Below, one piece after another: positions 17,616 to 25,619 of a DNA stretch of 64,000 bases (positions within the stretch are counted from its first letter, which is position 1; the number at the start of each line of letters is the position of its first letter). Origin of the DNA: Actinocrispum wychmicini (GTDB lineage: Bacteria > Actinomycetota > Actinomycetes > Mycobacteriales > Pseudonocardiaceae); the NCBI RefSeq assembly GCF_004345645.1, contig NZ_SLWS01000001.1:1119546-1183545 (forward strand), written 5' to 3'. The notes below the pieces were generated by a model. That model had not been told where the DNA came from and ran no database searches. It saw only the letters and a program-made list of their open reading frames with translations. Made by a program: the position numbers and the translations under genes.

Positions 17616-18950
17616 ATGGCACGGCTGTTCGGCACCGACGGTGTCCGTGGTCTGGCGAACGTCGAACTGACTCCTGAGCTTGCCCTTTCGGTCGCCGCGT
17701 CGGCGGCCAGGGTGTTGGCTGAGCATGACCGCTCGCACCGTCCGGTCGCTGTGGTCGGCCGCGATCCGCGGGCCAGTGGCGAGATGTTGCAGGCCGCGGT
17801 GGCCGCGGGGTTGGCGTCGGCCGGCGCGGACGTGTTGCAGGTGGGTGTGGTGCCGACGCCGGGGGTGGCGTTCCTGGTGTCCGACCTGGGCGCGGATCTT
17901 GGGGTGATGATCTCCGCGTCGCACAACCCGATGCCGGACAACGGGATCAAGCTGTTCGCGGCGGGTGGGCACAAGTTGCCGGACGAGGTCGAGGACGAGA
18001 TCGAAGCCGGGGTCGGCACGACCGCGGGTCGTCCGACCGGTGCCGGCGTCGGCCGGATCTTCGACGTGCCGGACGCCCTGGACCGTTACGTCACGCATTT
18101 GCTGAAGGCGTGCCCGCAGCGGCTGGACGGCCTGCGCGTCGTCGTGGATTGCGCGAACGGCGCCGCTTGGGCTGCCGCGCCGCGCGCCTACCGTGAGGCG
18201 GGCGCTGAGGTCATCGCGATCCACGCGTTGCCTGACGGCGAGAACATCAACGACGACTGCGGATCCACTCACGTCACGGCTCTGCAGAAGGCGGTCGTGG
18301 CTGAGGGCGCCCACCTGGGGGTCGCCCACGACGGTGACGCGGACCGTTGCCTGATGGTCGACGCGACCGGCGAGCTGGTGGACGGCGACCAGATCATGGC
18401 TGTGCTCGCGCTTGCCCTGAAGGACCGCGGCGAGCTGGTCGAGGACACCCTGGTCACGACCGTGATGAGCAATCTCGGCCTGCACCTGGCGATGCGCGAG
18501 GCCGGCGTGACCATCCGGACGACCGCGGTGGGCGACCGGTACGTGCTGGAAGAGCTGCGGACCGGCGGCTATTCGCTGGGCGGCGAGCAGTCCGGGCACG
18601 TCCTCATGCCGAGCCACGCGACCACGGGCGACGGTCTGCTGACCGCGATGGGTGTGATGGCCCAGGTGGCGTCCACCGGCCGCTCCCTGGCAGACCTGGC
18701 AGGTGTGATGCGTCGCCTTCCACAGGTCCTGGTGAACGTGAAGGTCGCCGACAAGGCAGCGGTCGCGCGGGCCAGTTCGGTGAACGACGCCGTGGCCGAG
18801 GTCGAGAAGGAGCTCGGCGAGTCCGGTCGGGTCCTGCTCCGCCCGTCCGGTACCGAGCAGCTGGTCCGGGTGATGGTCGAAGCCACCAGCGAGGCGGCCG
18901 CGGAAGCGGCGGCACACCGATTGGCCGGTGTGGTCTCCGCCGTCGGCTGA
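17616..18950 (+). CDS. glmM: phosphoglucosamine mutase
   Basis: It converts glucosamine-6-phosphate to glucosamine-1-phosphate for UDP-GlcNAc and peptidoglycan synthesis. With the ATG at 17616 it has 444 residues. An earlier in-frame ATG at 17607 directly abuts AGGAGGG (17600-17606), whereas 17616 has normal spacing and starts at the family-conserved '[12 protein letters not shown]'. The phosphoserine is Ser102 in '[12 protein letters not shown]'. The metal loop 'DGDADRC' is near residue 238, and '[14 protein letters not shown]' binds phosphate. No glmS follows, unlike in mycobacteria. Confidence 0.96.
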   Translation: MARLFGTDGVRGLANVELTPELALSVAASAARVLAEHDRSHRPVAVVGRDPRASGEMLQAAVAAGLASAGADVLQVGVVPTPGVAFLVSDLGADLGVMISASHNPMPDNGIKLFAAGGHKLPDEVEDEIEAGVGTTAGRPTGAGVGRIFDVPDALDRYVTHLLKACPQRLDGLRVVVDCANGAAWAAAPRAYREAGAEVIAIHALPDGENINDDCGSTHVTALQKAVVAEGAHLGVAHDGDADRCLMVDATGELVDGDQIMAVLALALKDRGELVEDTLVTTVMSNLGLHLAMREAGVTIRTTAVGDRYVLEELRTGGYSLGGEQSGHVLMPSHATTGDGLLTAMGVMAQVASTGRSLADLAGVMRRLPQVLVNVKVADKAAVARASSVNDAVAEVEKELGESGRVLLRPSGTEQLVRVMVEATSEAAAEAAAHRLAGVVSAVG

Positions 18951-18991
18951 CGACCCAACTGGCAGGGTAGGCACCTCACTACGCTGGGCGC

Positions 18992-19354
18992 ATGACTTAC
19001 GGCCCGCCACCTCACCAGCAATGGCCTCCGCCCGGGGGACAGCCGCCATTCGGCCCCCGTCCACGACGCAAGCGAGGACTCGTCATCTTCGCGGTCGTCG
19101 GCGGCACTTTTGTGTTGCTGGCTGCCCTCGCCGTGTTGCTTGCCGGCAATATCGGTATCACTGAGCTGGTCATCGGCGTCGCGATTCTGGTCGTGGCCGC
19201 GGTCATCGTGACCGTGGCCACCAAGCCGAAGGCGGCGCCCGGCTACCCGAACCAGCAGTGGCAGCAGGGCCCGCCACCTGGGTACGGCCCGCCCCCGCAA
19301 CCACCTGGTTACGGTCCGCCGCCGGGCTGGCAGGGCGGCCCGCCGCGGCACTGA
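18992..19354 (+). CDS. small membrane protein with proline-rich termini
   Basis: 120 residues: a cytoplasmic Pro/Gln-rich head and a basic 'RPRRKR' stop-transfer, two transmembrane helices (about 29-50 and 56-75), and a Pro/Gly/Tyr/Gln-rich tail with PPGYGPP repeats. No known function is recognised. A TACGCT box at 18980-18985 lies about 7 nt before the ATG, which fits a leaderless transcript. Its position between glmM and the ESX cargo cassettes does not assign a role. Confidence 0.75.
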   Translation: MTYGPPPHQQWPPPGGQPPFGPRPRRKRGLVIFAVVGGTFVLLAALAVLLAGNIGITELVIGVAILVVAAVIVTVATKPKAAPGYPNQQWQQGPPPGYGPPPQPPGYGPPPGWQGGPPRH

Positions 19355-19491
19355 GTCTTCCCGGGCGCAAACCCGAAGTTCACCCGTCGAACAGGCGTTG
19401 ACGTGGGTACATTGCTGTGCGGAAGCAATTTGGCACCGTTTCGCGACATGGTGCGTCCAAGCCGTGAACCGAGCTTGAAGGGGGAGGGACG

Positions 19492-19815
19492 ATGGCTGTC
19501 GACGACACACTCAAGATGGACCACGACCTCATGCGGGCCGTATCCGAGGACGTCGCCGATCTGAGCCTGGCGCTGGCGACAATGCAGCAGTACAGCACCG
19601 GTGACGGCTTGAAGGTGGAACATTTCGGCGGCACGCATGTCGGCAACGCCGCGTTCAACGCGTACAACGGCGCTGCGCAGAGGCTCGCCGCGTCCCTTGG
19701 TAAGGCGCATGACTTTCTCGTCGCCGCCTCCCAGAAGCTGAGCCAGACGTCGGCGATGGTCAAGGAGACCGACGTGGACAGCGCCTGGGGCATCACCAAG
19801 GCCGGAGGTAAGTAG
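19492..19815 (+). CDS. EspC-like/WXG-superfamily small protein, cassette A
   Basis: 107 residues, predicted all-helical, resembling the ESX-secretion EspC/DUF2580 group rather than classical WXG100 proteins. The shared core 'MDHDLMRAVSEDVADLSLAL' followed by YSTGD (a YxxxD match) aligns with the cassette B gene at 22696. A GGGGGAGGGA ribosome-binding site precedes the ATG. The next gene starts 2 bp after its stop. Inference: it is the small chaperone-like or co-secreted partner of the large protein downstream. Confidence 0.75.
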   Translation: MAVDDTLKMDHDLMRAVSEDVADLSLALATMQQYSTGDGLKVEHFGGTHVGNAAFNAYNGAAQRLAASLGKAHDFLVAASQKLSQTSAMVKETDVDSAWGITKAGGK

Positions 19816-19817
19816 TC

Positions 19818-22145
19818 GTGGCAGCCGGATTGGGCGCGCCTGTCGAAGCGCCGTTGCAGCCACCGCCGGACGTGAACACGGCGGACACCTCCGAGGCCAT
19901 GCTCCACAAGCTCGACGACTTCAAGAAGCTGATGGCCGGCGACCGGATGGGCTTCCTGTACGACCGGTGGCGCAACCACCCGTGTGCTTCGCCGCAGATG
20001 AAGGGGCAGTGGCAGGGCCAGCCGGTGTTCGGCCAGGGGTGGCAGGAGAACGAGTCGGGTGACGCCGGCAACGGTGACGCCGGCGGGCTGTACCAGCTGA
20101 AGGTGATCAACTGGGGGTTCATCTGGGGCGCCCGTGGCCGGCTGAACAACCTGCATTCGGCCGCGGAGGCGTTGCAGAACGCGTCCGACCAGGTCTTCCA
20201 GAAGGTCCACGGCGCGTGGACCAGCAAGGCGGGCGATGCCGCCGCCAACAAGTTCACGGATCTGCGTGCCGCCGCCCGTGACTACGCCGACCAGGTACAG
20301 ACCGTGGGTGCGCAGATGGACGGCGCGTGGCACACCACCAGGCAGGCGGTCGAGCAGCTGTCGAACTTCGCCACTCAGACCGACGTCGGTGGCAAGCCGA
20401 TGTTCGACAAGTTCGGCGCGGACGGCGCGGGCGACGACCACGGCAACGGGAGCCGCCAGCAGTGGAGCCGCCGGATCGACGAGATCAACAAGGCGTTGCA
20501 GAACGGCACGAAGCGATGGGGTATCGAGGCCCATGAAGTCCTCAACCCCGGTACTTCGCTCACCGGCCGCGTCACACAGACTCCGGATAGCGTTCGCTGG
20601 CCAGGTCAGGTGTATTTGACCGAGGGCGACAACATGTGGGCGGACCAGGCGTGCAACTGGCTCGATGACATGGCCCAGTGTTATTTCCTCACCATCGCCA
20701 ATTTCCGGCGGCGCGTTGAGGAGACATTGAAAACGGTCAAGACCGCGTGGAGCACGGTTTACGACAAGACTGTCAATCTCCCGGGAAATCCGTTCGACAA
20801 GCTGACGCTCGACGCCGCGGCCCCGCCGCCCGGCGGCAACGGCAAGGACGACGACCACGGGAAAGACAAGAATGACGGCAAGGACGGCAGTCACCCCGGC
20901 AACGGCGGCCATCACGGCTCGGTGGACGGCGGCGGCCCGGTCACGCCCGGGAGCGCCGGTGGACCGGACACCGGCGGATCCCAGCCGGTGGACCACAGCG
21001 GTACGCAGCCGTCCCAGACCGGCGGCAGCGTGGATCCCGGCACCGGCCCGAACGTTCCCGGTCCGGGGCAGCCCCAGCCAGGGCAACCGGGACAGCCCCA
21101 GCAGCACGAGACCGTGACGATCCAGGACGGCGACCGGAAGATCTCGGTCGACAGCCCAGCGGGCGGACACGTCAAGCTGACCGTCGACGACGGCTCCGGG
21201 CACCCGAAGACGTACGACATGGACTTCGGTCCCGACCAGCAGACCCCAGGCCAGCACACGCCTGGCCAGCAGACTCCGGGTCAGCACAGCGTGGTTGGCG
21301 GCCAGCCGGATCCGACCCAGGGAGCCGGCAGCCAGCCGGGCACCGGTCACCAGGGCCAGCCGTCCCCGCAGAACGGTCAGGCCCACACGCTCCCCGCGCC
21401 CGCGGACGGTTCCGTGCAGCACGCGGTGGCAGGTCCGGACGGCAAGGCGGTCATCCACGACGGCAACGTGACGATCACCGCCGAGCAGCCGCCGGGTTCG
21501 AACCAGGTGAAGATCACCGTCGACGACGGCTCCGGCCACCCGGCCACGTACATGATCGACTACGCCGACCCGTCGAACCCGCAGATCCAGCACAGCGCGG
21601 ATCCGGCAGCCCAGCACGCGGCCGGGTTCGCGCAGCAGCAGGCTGACGCAGGCCAGCACGCCCAACATGCCGCACAACCGCAGCAGGCGAGCGGCGACTA
21701 CGCCCCCACCGACCAGGTCCAACAGGCCGGTAGCCCACGCGCCGACACCGTCTGGGCGGAGCCGCACGAAACTCCGCTGACCACGTCGGTCCAGTCGAAT
21801 TTCGGGTTCGACGACGGCGCCGCTCACAGTCCTGCGTCCGACGGCGCGTGGTCGACGCAGGGTGATTTGCTCGACGGCAACCAGAGCCAGGTCGCGCCCG
21901 CTGCCGGTGACGCGGGTCTGGCCACTGTCCCTGACGACGGCGGCGCGCACCATCAACAGCAGGGCGCCGGCGCGGCAATGGGCGGCATGCCGATGATGGG
22001 TGCGATGGGCGGCGGCGGTGGCGGTGGCGGTGGCGGTGACCAGGAGCGCGGCGCCAGTGCGTGGAGCACACAAGGTGACCTGTTCGACGACGGCCCCGGT
22101 CTGTCCGCGGACCGCATCAACACCGTTCTCGGCGACGAGGGCTAG
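19818..22145 (+). CDS. large WXG-like ESX cargo candidate, cassette A
   Basis: 775 residues, no signal peptide. The N-terminal ~330 residues are helical and contain a WXG-like turn 'VHGAWTSKAGDAAANKF' (about 130-146), typical of ESX-exported proteins. A low-complexity Gly/Asp/His and Pro/Gln region follows (about 335-430). Two copies of a beta unit lie at about 432-470 and 543-582, each ending 'VDDGSGHPxTYxxD'. The end has two copies of a Trp-centred motif, 'AWSTQGDLLDG' (about 677) and 'AWSTQGDLFDDG' (about 747), with a Gly/Met-rich run between. Paralogous to the gene at 23025. Function unknown; secretion by ESX is inference. Confidence 0.8.
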   Translation: MAAGLGAPVEAPLQPPPDVNTADTSEAMLHKLDDFKKLMAGDRMGFLYDRWRNHPCASPQMKGQWQGQPVFGQGWQENESGDAGNGDAGGLYQLKVINWGFIWGARGRLNNLHSAAEALQNASDQVFQKVHGAWTSKAGDAAANKFTDLRAAARDYADQVQTVGAQMDGAWHTTRQAVEQLSNFATQTDVGGKPMFDKFGADGAGDDHGNGSRQQWSRRIDEINKALQNGTKRWGIEAHEVLNPGTSLTGRVTQTPDSVRWPGQVYLTEGDNMWADQACNWLDDMAQCYFLTIANFRRRVEETLKTVKTAWSTVYDKTVNLPGNPFDKLTLDAAAPPPGGNGKDDDHGKDKNDGKDGSHPGNGGHHGSVDGGGPVTPGSAGGPDTGGSQPVDHSGTQPSQTGGSVDPGTGPNVPGPGQPQPGQPGQPQQHETVTIQDGDRKISVDSPAGGHVKLTVDDGSGHPKTYDMDFGPDQQTPGQHTPGQQTPGQHSVVGGQPDPTQGAGSQPGTGHQGQPSPQNGQAHTLPAPADGSVQHAVAGPDGKAVIHDGNVTITAEQPPGSNQVKITVDDGSGHPATYMIDYADPSNPQIQHSADPAAQHAAGFAQQQADAGQHAQHAAQPQQASGDYAPTDQVQQAGSPRADTVWAEPHETPLTTSVQSNFGFDDGAAHSPASDGAWSTQGDLLDGNQSQVAPAAGDAGLATVPDDGGAHHQQQGAGAAMGGMPMMGAMGGGGGGGGGGDQERGASAWSTQGDLFDDGPGLSADRINTVLGDEG

Positions 22146-22153
22146 GAGGTCCG

Positions 22154-22675
22154 ATGTTCGACGAGAACAGTCCTGAGATGCGGATGGCGCTCGCGCCGTA
22201 CGAGGACGCGCTCGCCACGTTCGACGCGCAGATGGCGCAGATCGGCGACGAGTTCGCCGCGGAGTGGAGCGCGTACCAGAAGACGGCGGACGAGCGGGAC
22301 AAGGCGCAGGCCGAGGCGGTGGCGGCAATGGCCGACCAGCTCAAGGCCGACCGGGAGGCGGGCCCGCCGGAAGGCTGGATCCCGCCGCGGGAGGTCAAGG
22401 ACCTTACGATGTCGTTCGGCGAGTTCGATGACGAGGCGGCGTCCGCGTCGACGTGGACGGCTCCCACGCCGCCGATGGGTTTCCCGCCGCCGCCTCCGAT
22501 TCCCGAGCCGATCCCGGAGACGCTGCGGGCTCCGGCGCCCGAGCCGACGATGCGGTTCGGCGACTTCGAGGACGAGGAACCAGCAAGCCCACCGCCGCCC
22601 CCGCCCGCGCCGGGGCGTCGGCGGTTGCGTACGGACGACGACGAGGACATGTCCGGCCAGAGTTGGCTGTCGTAA
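22154..22675 (+). CDS. acidic, proline-rich small protein, cassette A
   Basis: 173 residues starting 8 bp after the previous stop; the GGAGGT ribosome-binding site overlaps that stop. Residues ~5-75 are a charged helix or coiled-coil ('ALATFDAQMAQIGDEFAAEW'). The rest is Pro-rich with two near-copies of an acidic aromatic motif, 'MSFGEFDDEA' (about 86) and 'MRFGDFEDEE' (about 134), and a basic/acidic end. It matches the shorter third gene of cassette B (24455) at its start (M-F/I-DE-x-x-P). No family is recognised. It may be a cytoplasmic partner for cargo delivery. Confidence 0.72.
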   Translation: MFDENSPEMRMALAPYEDALATFDAQMAQIGDEFAAEWSAYQKTADERDKAQAEAVAAMADQLKADREAGPPEGWIPPREVKDLTMSFGEFDDEAASASTWTAPTPPMGFPPPPPIPEPIPETLRAPAPEPTMRFGDFEDEEPASPPPPPPAPGRRRLRTDDDEDMSGQSWLS

Positions 22676-22695
22676 CGTGATGTCTGGGGAAACCA

Positions 22696-23028
22696 ATGGT
22701 TAAGGGGCATGACGGCCTCGGGATGGACCACGAGGCCGTCGGTCAGATCAGCAAGGATCTGGCTGAATTCGCGCAGGCGTTGACGAGCATGCGGTCGTAC
22801 GCGCACGCGGACGACGGGCTCACGCCGGACAAGTTCGGCCTGATCGCGCAGAAATCCGGCGTCGGCCAGAACTACGCGCAGCTGCGGGACAAGATGCGGG
22901 ACGTCCTGGACAAGGCGACCCCGATTGTGGACGCGATGAGCCAGGCGCTCGCGTCCGCCCAACGACAAACCGCTGAGGTCGACTCGAATGTCGCGTCGAA
23001 CATCAGGAAAGCGGACAGGATGCGGTGA
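22696..23028 (+). CDS. EspC-like/WXG-superfamily small protein, cassette B
   Basis: 110 residues, a paralogue of the gene at 19492: 'MDHEAVGQISKDLAEFAQAL' and YAHAD (YxxxD) align with the cassette A protein. All-helical and without signal peptide. A GGGGAAA ribosome-binding site precedes the ATG; an internal Met10 is an alternative start. Its stop overlaps the start of the next gene. Confidence 0.75.
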   Translation: MVKGHDGLGMDHEAVGQISKDLAEFAQALTSMRSYAHADDGLTPDKFGLIAQKSGVGQNYAQLRDKMRDVLDKATPIVDAMSQALASAQRQTAEVDSNVASNIRKADRMR

Positions 23029-24458
23029 TGGTTTCCGGTTCTCACGCGGACGGGATAACGGCGGCACTGAAGCCGACGGCGAACAAGGACATCCATTCCA
23101 CCGACGAACTGCGGCAGGCGTTCGCGTGGTTCCGGGACAACTTGGCGGCGAAACCCGGCAAGCTCGGCGAGCTGTACCAGCGTTGGACGACGCACCCGGC
23201 CGCCAAGGGCGGCTGGACAGCTCAGCCGTGGGGCGAGGACGACGACCGGCTGCTGGACGAGTTGGGCGGGATCGACTTCGGCCCGTTGCAGGGGGACAGC
23301 CAGCGGTTCGCGAACCTGCGCGGCGCCACCGAGGAGATGCGGCAGGGTGCGGAGAACATCCGCAACCGGCTGCACGACGCCTGGTCCGGCCCGTCGGCGC
23401 AGGCCGCACTAGACACATTGGACAGACTGGGCAAGGCGTCGGCGTCGTTCCGGGACACGCTGAACCAGTTCGCCGCGGCGCTGGATCTGGCCCGGTCGGC
23501 GTCCCGGGACGCGATCGTGCACGTCCAGCGGAGTGGCATCCGCCCGTTCGACCTGCCGCAGGGGGTGGACACCCGGCGTGCGCAGATTCGCCGGCTGGAC
23601 ATGGCGATCGCGGGGCAACCGCCGTACGAGCGTCCGTACTCGGCCGTCGAACTGCGCGTTCCGTCCATAGTGGACCTGAACATCGGCGGCTTGGAGAAGT
23701 GGTGGAGCAACGAGGTGATCAACAGTCTGGACGCGATGTGCGACAGCTACGCCAACGTGGTCGCCCCGCTTCGCCAACTGCTCACCGACACCACCACCGC
23801 GGTCACCAACTCATGGTCGGCGCTGGACGACGCGCTGAAACGGCTCGACAGCGGGGATCTGGACCCGTTCGGCGCGGTGAAGGCTGACGTGCCTGGCACC
23901 GGCCCGGCGCACGCGCCGGACAACGTGACCTTCGACGACGGTCAACGCCGGATCACGGTCCAACACGACGCCCAGGGTCGGCTGAGCCTCACCGAAGAGC
24001 ACGTCGGAGCCTCGAATCCGACCGACCAGAGCCAACCAGGCCCGACCCCGACCTCGGGTAGCGGCGGTGGTGCCGCCGCCGCTGGTGGCGGTGGTGGGGG
24101 TGCAGCGGCCGGCGGTGGCGGAAGCGTCGGTGGCGGTGGGAGCGTGGGAGGTGCGGGTGCCGCCGCTGGTGGCGGCGGGCCGTCCGGCCAAGGGCCGATG
24201 TCCGGGGTGCAGGTACCTGCGTCCAGCCAGCCGGAACAGGCTGCGGCGGCCGCCGGGGCGCACGCGAGCGCGGGCGGTGGCCAGCAGGGCGGCGGCGGGA
24301 TGCCGATGGGAATGGGCATGGGCGCCGGTGGCGGCCAGGGCGGCGACCAGGAACGCAAGGCGAGCAGGTGGCGTACCCAGGGCGACCTGTTCGACGACGC
24401 GGCGGCTGATGTCGTGCCGATGGTGATCGGTGACGTCGACCCCTATGAGGGGAAGTGA
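23025..24458 (+). CDS. WXG-like ESX cargo candidate, cassette B
   Basis: 477 residues, a shorter paralogue of the 19818 gene. The GTG overlaps the preceding stop by 4 bp; the next codon is ATG, so either may be used. The helical N-terminal domain has a true WXG, 'LHDAWSGPSAQAAL' (about 116-130). One degenerate beta unit ('VTFDDGQRRITVQHDAQGR') lies near residue 303, then a long Gly/Ala-rich linker. The C-terminus repeats the cassette A tail: 'GDQERKASRWRTQGDLFDD'. Cassette A has the same tail, so it may be a functional sorting or processing element. No enzymatic motif is seen. Confidence 0.8.
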   Translation: MMVSGSHADGITAALKPTANKDIHSTDELRQAFAWFRDNLAAKPGKLGELYQRWTTHPAAKGGWTAQPWGEDDDRLLDELGGIDFGPLQGDSQRFANLRGATEEMRQGAENIRNRLHDAWSGPSAQAALDTLDRLGKASASFRDTLNQFAAALDLARSASRDAIVHVQRSGIRPFDLPQGVDTRRAQIRRLDMAIAGQPPYERPYSAVELRVPSIVDLNIGGLEKWWSNEVINSLDAMCDSYANVVAPLRQLLTDTTTAVTNSWSALDDALKRLDSGDLDPFGAVKADVPGTGPAHAPDNVTFDDGQRRITVQHDAQGRLSLTEEHVGASNPTDQSQPGPTPTSGSGGGAAAAGGGGGGAAAGGGGSVGGGGSVGGAGAAAGGGGPSGQGPMSGVQVPASSQPEQAAAAAGAHASAGGGQQGGGGMPMGMGMGAGGGQGGDQERKASRWRTQGDLFDDAAADVVPMVIGDVDPYEGK

Positions 24459-24748
24459 TGATCGACGAGTCCGACCCGGCGGTGGTCGCGATGCGAGCCC
24501 GGTTCGACGAGATCTCCACCCGGCACCGGCAAAGCGTCGCGGACACCGCGGCGACGTACGAGGAAGGCGAGGAACGCAACAAGGCGTACCGCGAGGAAGT
24601 GGCCCGCCGGGAGGCGGACATGCTGGCTCCGCCGACCCAGCCGGTCCCGAAGAACCCGTGGCTGAGCCGCCGGACCATGCCGCCGCGCCAGGACGCGTCG
24701 GACGACGGCTCGGAGACCGGTTACTACACCAACACCTGGATGGAGTAG
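24455..24748 (+). CDS. small charged helical protein, cassette B
   Basis: 97 residues; its start overlaps the preceding stop (GTGATGA). A charged helix covers residues ~8-52, followed by a Pro-rich and Asp/Tyr-rich tail ('GYYTNTWME'). It is the counterpart of the 22154 gene by position and by its N-terminal 'IDESDP'. It lacks the FG(D/E)F repeats. Last gene of the cassette; converges on an alpha/beta hydrolase. Confidence 0.7.
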   Translation: MMIDESDPAVVAMRARFDEISTRHRQSVADTAATYEEGEERNKAYREEVARREADMLAPPTQPVPKNPWLSRRTMPPRQDASDDGSETGYYTNTWME

Positions 24749-24751
24749 CCG

Positions 24752-25522
24752 TCACGATGCCAGCGGCGCGCCTTTGACGTCGTCCTCAAGGAACTTGGCG
24801 TACTCGGTCGCGCCGGTGAGATGGGTCAGGAAGAACGCGGTCAGCAGCGCCCGTGCGATCCGCTGGGTCTTCCGCTCGCCCTTGCCCGGCAACAGCAGTT
24901 GGCTCCAGTGCCGGCCTTCGGCGAACCCGAGGTGTCCGGCTTTCGGCAGCTCACGCAGTTGCGTCGGCCCGCCCCAGTACTGCGCGATCAGATGGGCGTT
25001 CGCCACCGGTGGCGCCACCATGTCGTTGCCGGCGGCGATGTGCAGGCCAGGCATGTGGCATTGGCTCGCCGCGACGGATGCCGGCGGGTGCGCCTCCGCG
25101 GCGGCCAGTGTCGCCACGGCCTTGACCCGTGGGTCCTGCGCGGCGGCCAGCACCGCGCTGCCACCCCCGAACGAATGACCGGCCAGGCCGAGGCGTTCCG
25201 GCGAGACGCGGAGGTCGCCCATCCGGACCCCGACGCACGCGTCCAACGCGGCGCTGAGGTCGGCGGCGAAGAGCCGGTGGGAGCCGAACGGCCCGACCTG
25301 GGTGCCGGGGGCGGCCACGACGATGCCCCACGACGCGAGGTGCCGCAGCAACCCGTGATAACGCCGCGGTGGCTGGAGCCATCCGTGTCCGAACGCGATC
25401 GCCGGCAGGTCACGCCCGGACTTCGGGGTGAACACGACGCCGCGCAGGCCGATCAGCCCCAGGTCGCCCCGCATGACCGTATGCGGTCCGGGAAGTGACA
25501 GCTCGTACACCAGGCTCGCCAT
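24752..25522 (-). CDS. alpha/beta hydrolase (dienelactone hydrolase/chlorophyllase-like)
   Basis: 256 residues from the ATG at 25522. It has the alpha/beta-hydrolase order: oxyanion region 'IAFGHGWLQPP', nucleophile elbow 'GLAGHSFGGGS' with Ser117, acid in 'IAAGNDMVAPP' (about 168) and His in 'KAGHLGF' (about 197). There is no signal peptide, so it is cytoplasmic. The substrate is not predictable. A longer frame upstream continues into non-homologous, antisense sequence and is not used. Divergent from nnr across 97 bp. Confidence 0.85.
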   Translation of the reverse strand: MASLVYELSLPGPHTVMRGDLGLIGLRGVVFTPKSGRDLPAIAFGHGWLQPPRRYHGLLRHLASWGIVVAAPGTQVGPFGSHRLFAADLSAALDACVGVRMGDLRVSPERLGLAGHSFGGGSAVLAAAQDPRVKAVATLAAAEAHPPASVAASQCHMPGLHIAAGNDMVAPPVANAHLIAQYWGGPTQLRELPKAGHLGFAEGRHWSQLLLPGKGERKTQRIARALLTAFFLTHLTGATEYAKFLEDDVKGAPLAS

Positions 25523-25619
25523 GGGGCGACGGTAGCCGATCAGTCCGGAACGCACCGGTCCACCCTGCGGCCCGGCACCCCGGTGGGCATCGGGCCACGG
25601 GAATCGGCAGACTCGTGGC

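Noticed and set aside
19380..22328. 982-codon minus-strand frame over cassette A
   Set aside because: Antisense to the repetitive Gly/Gln-rich gene; long open frames opposite such sequence are expected.
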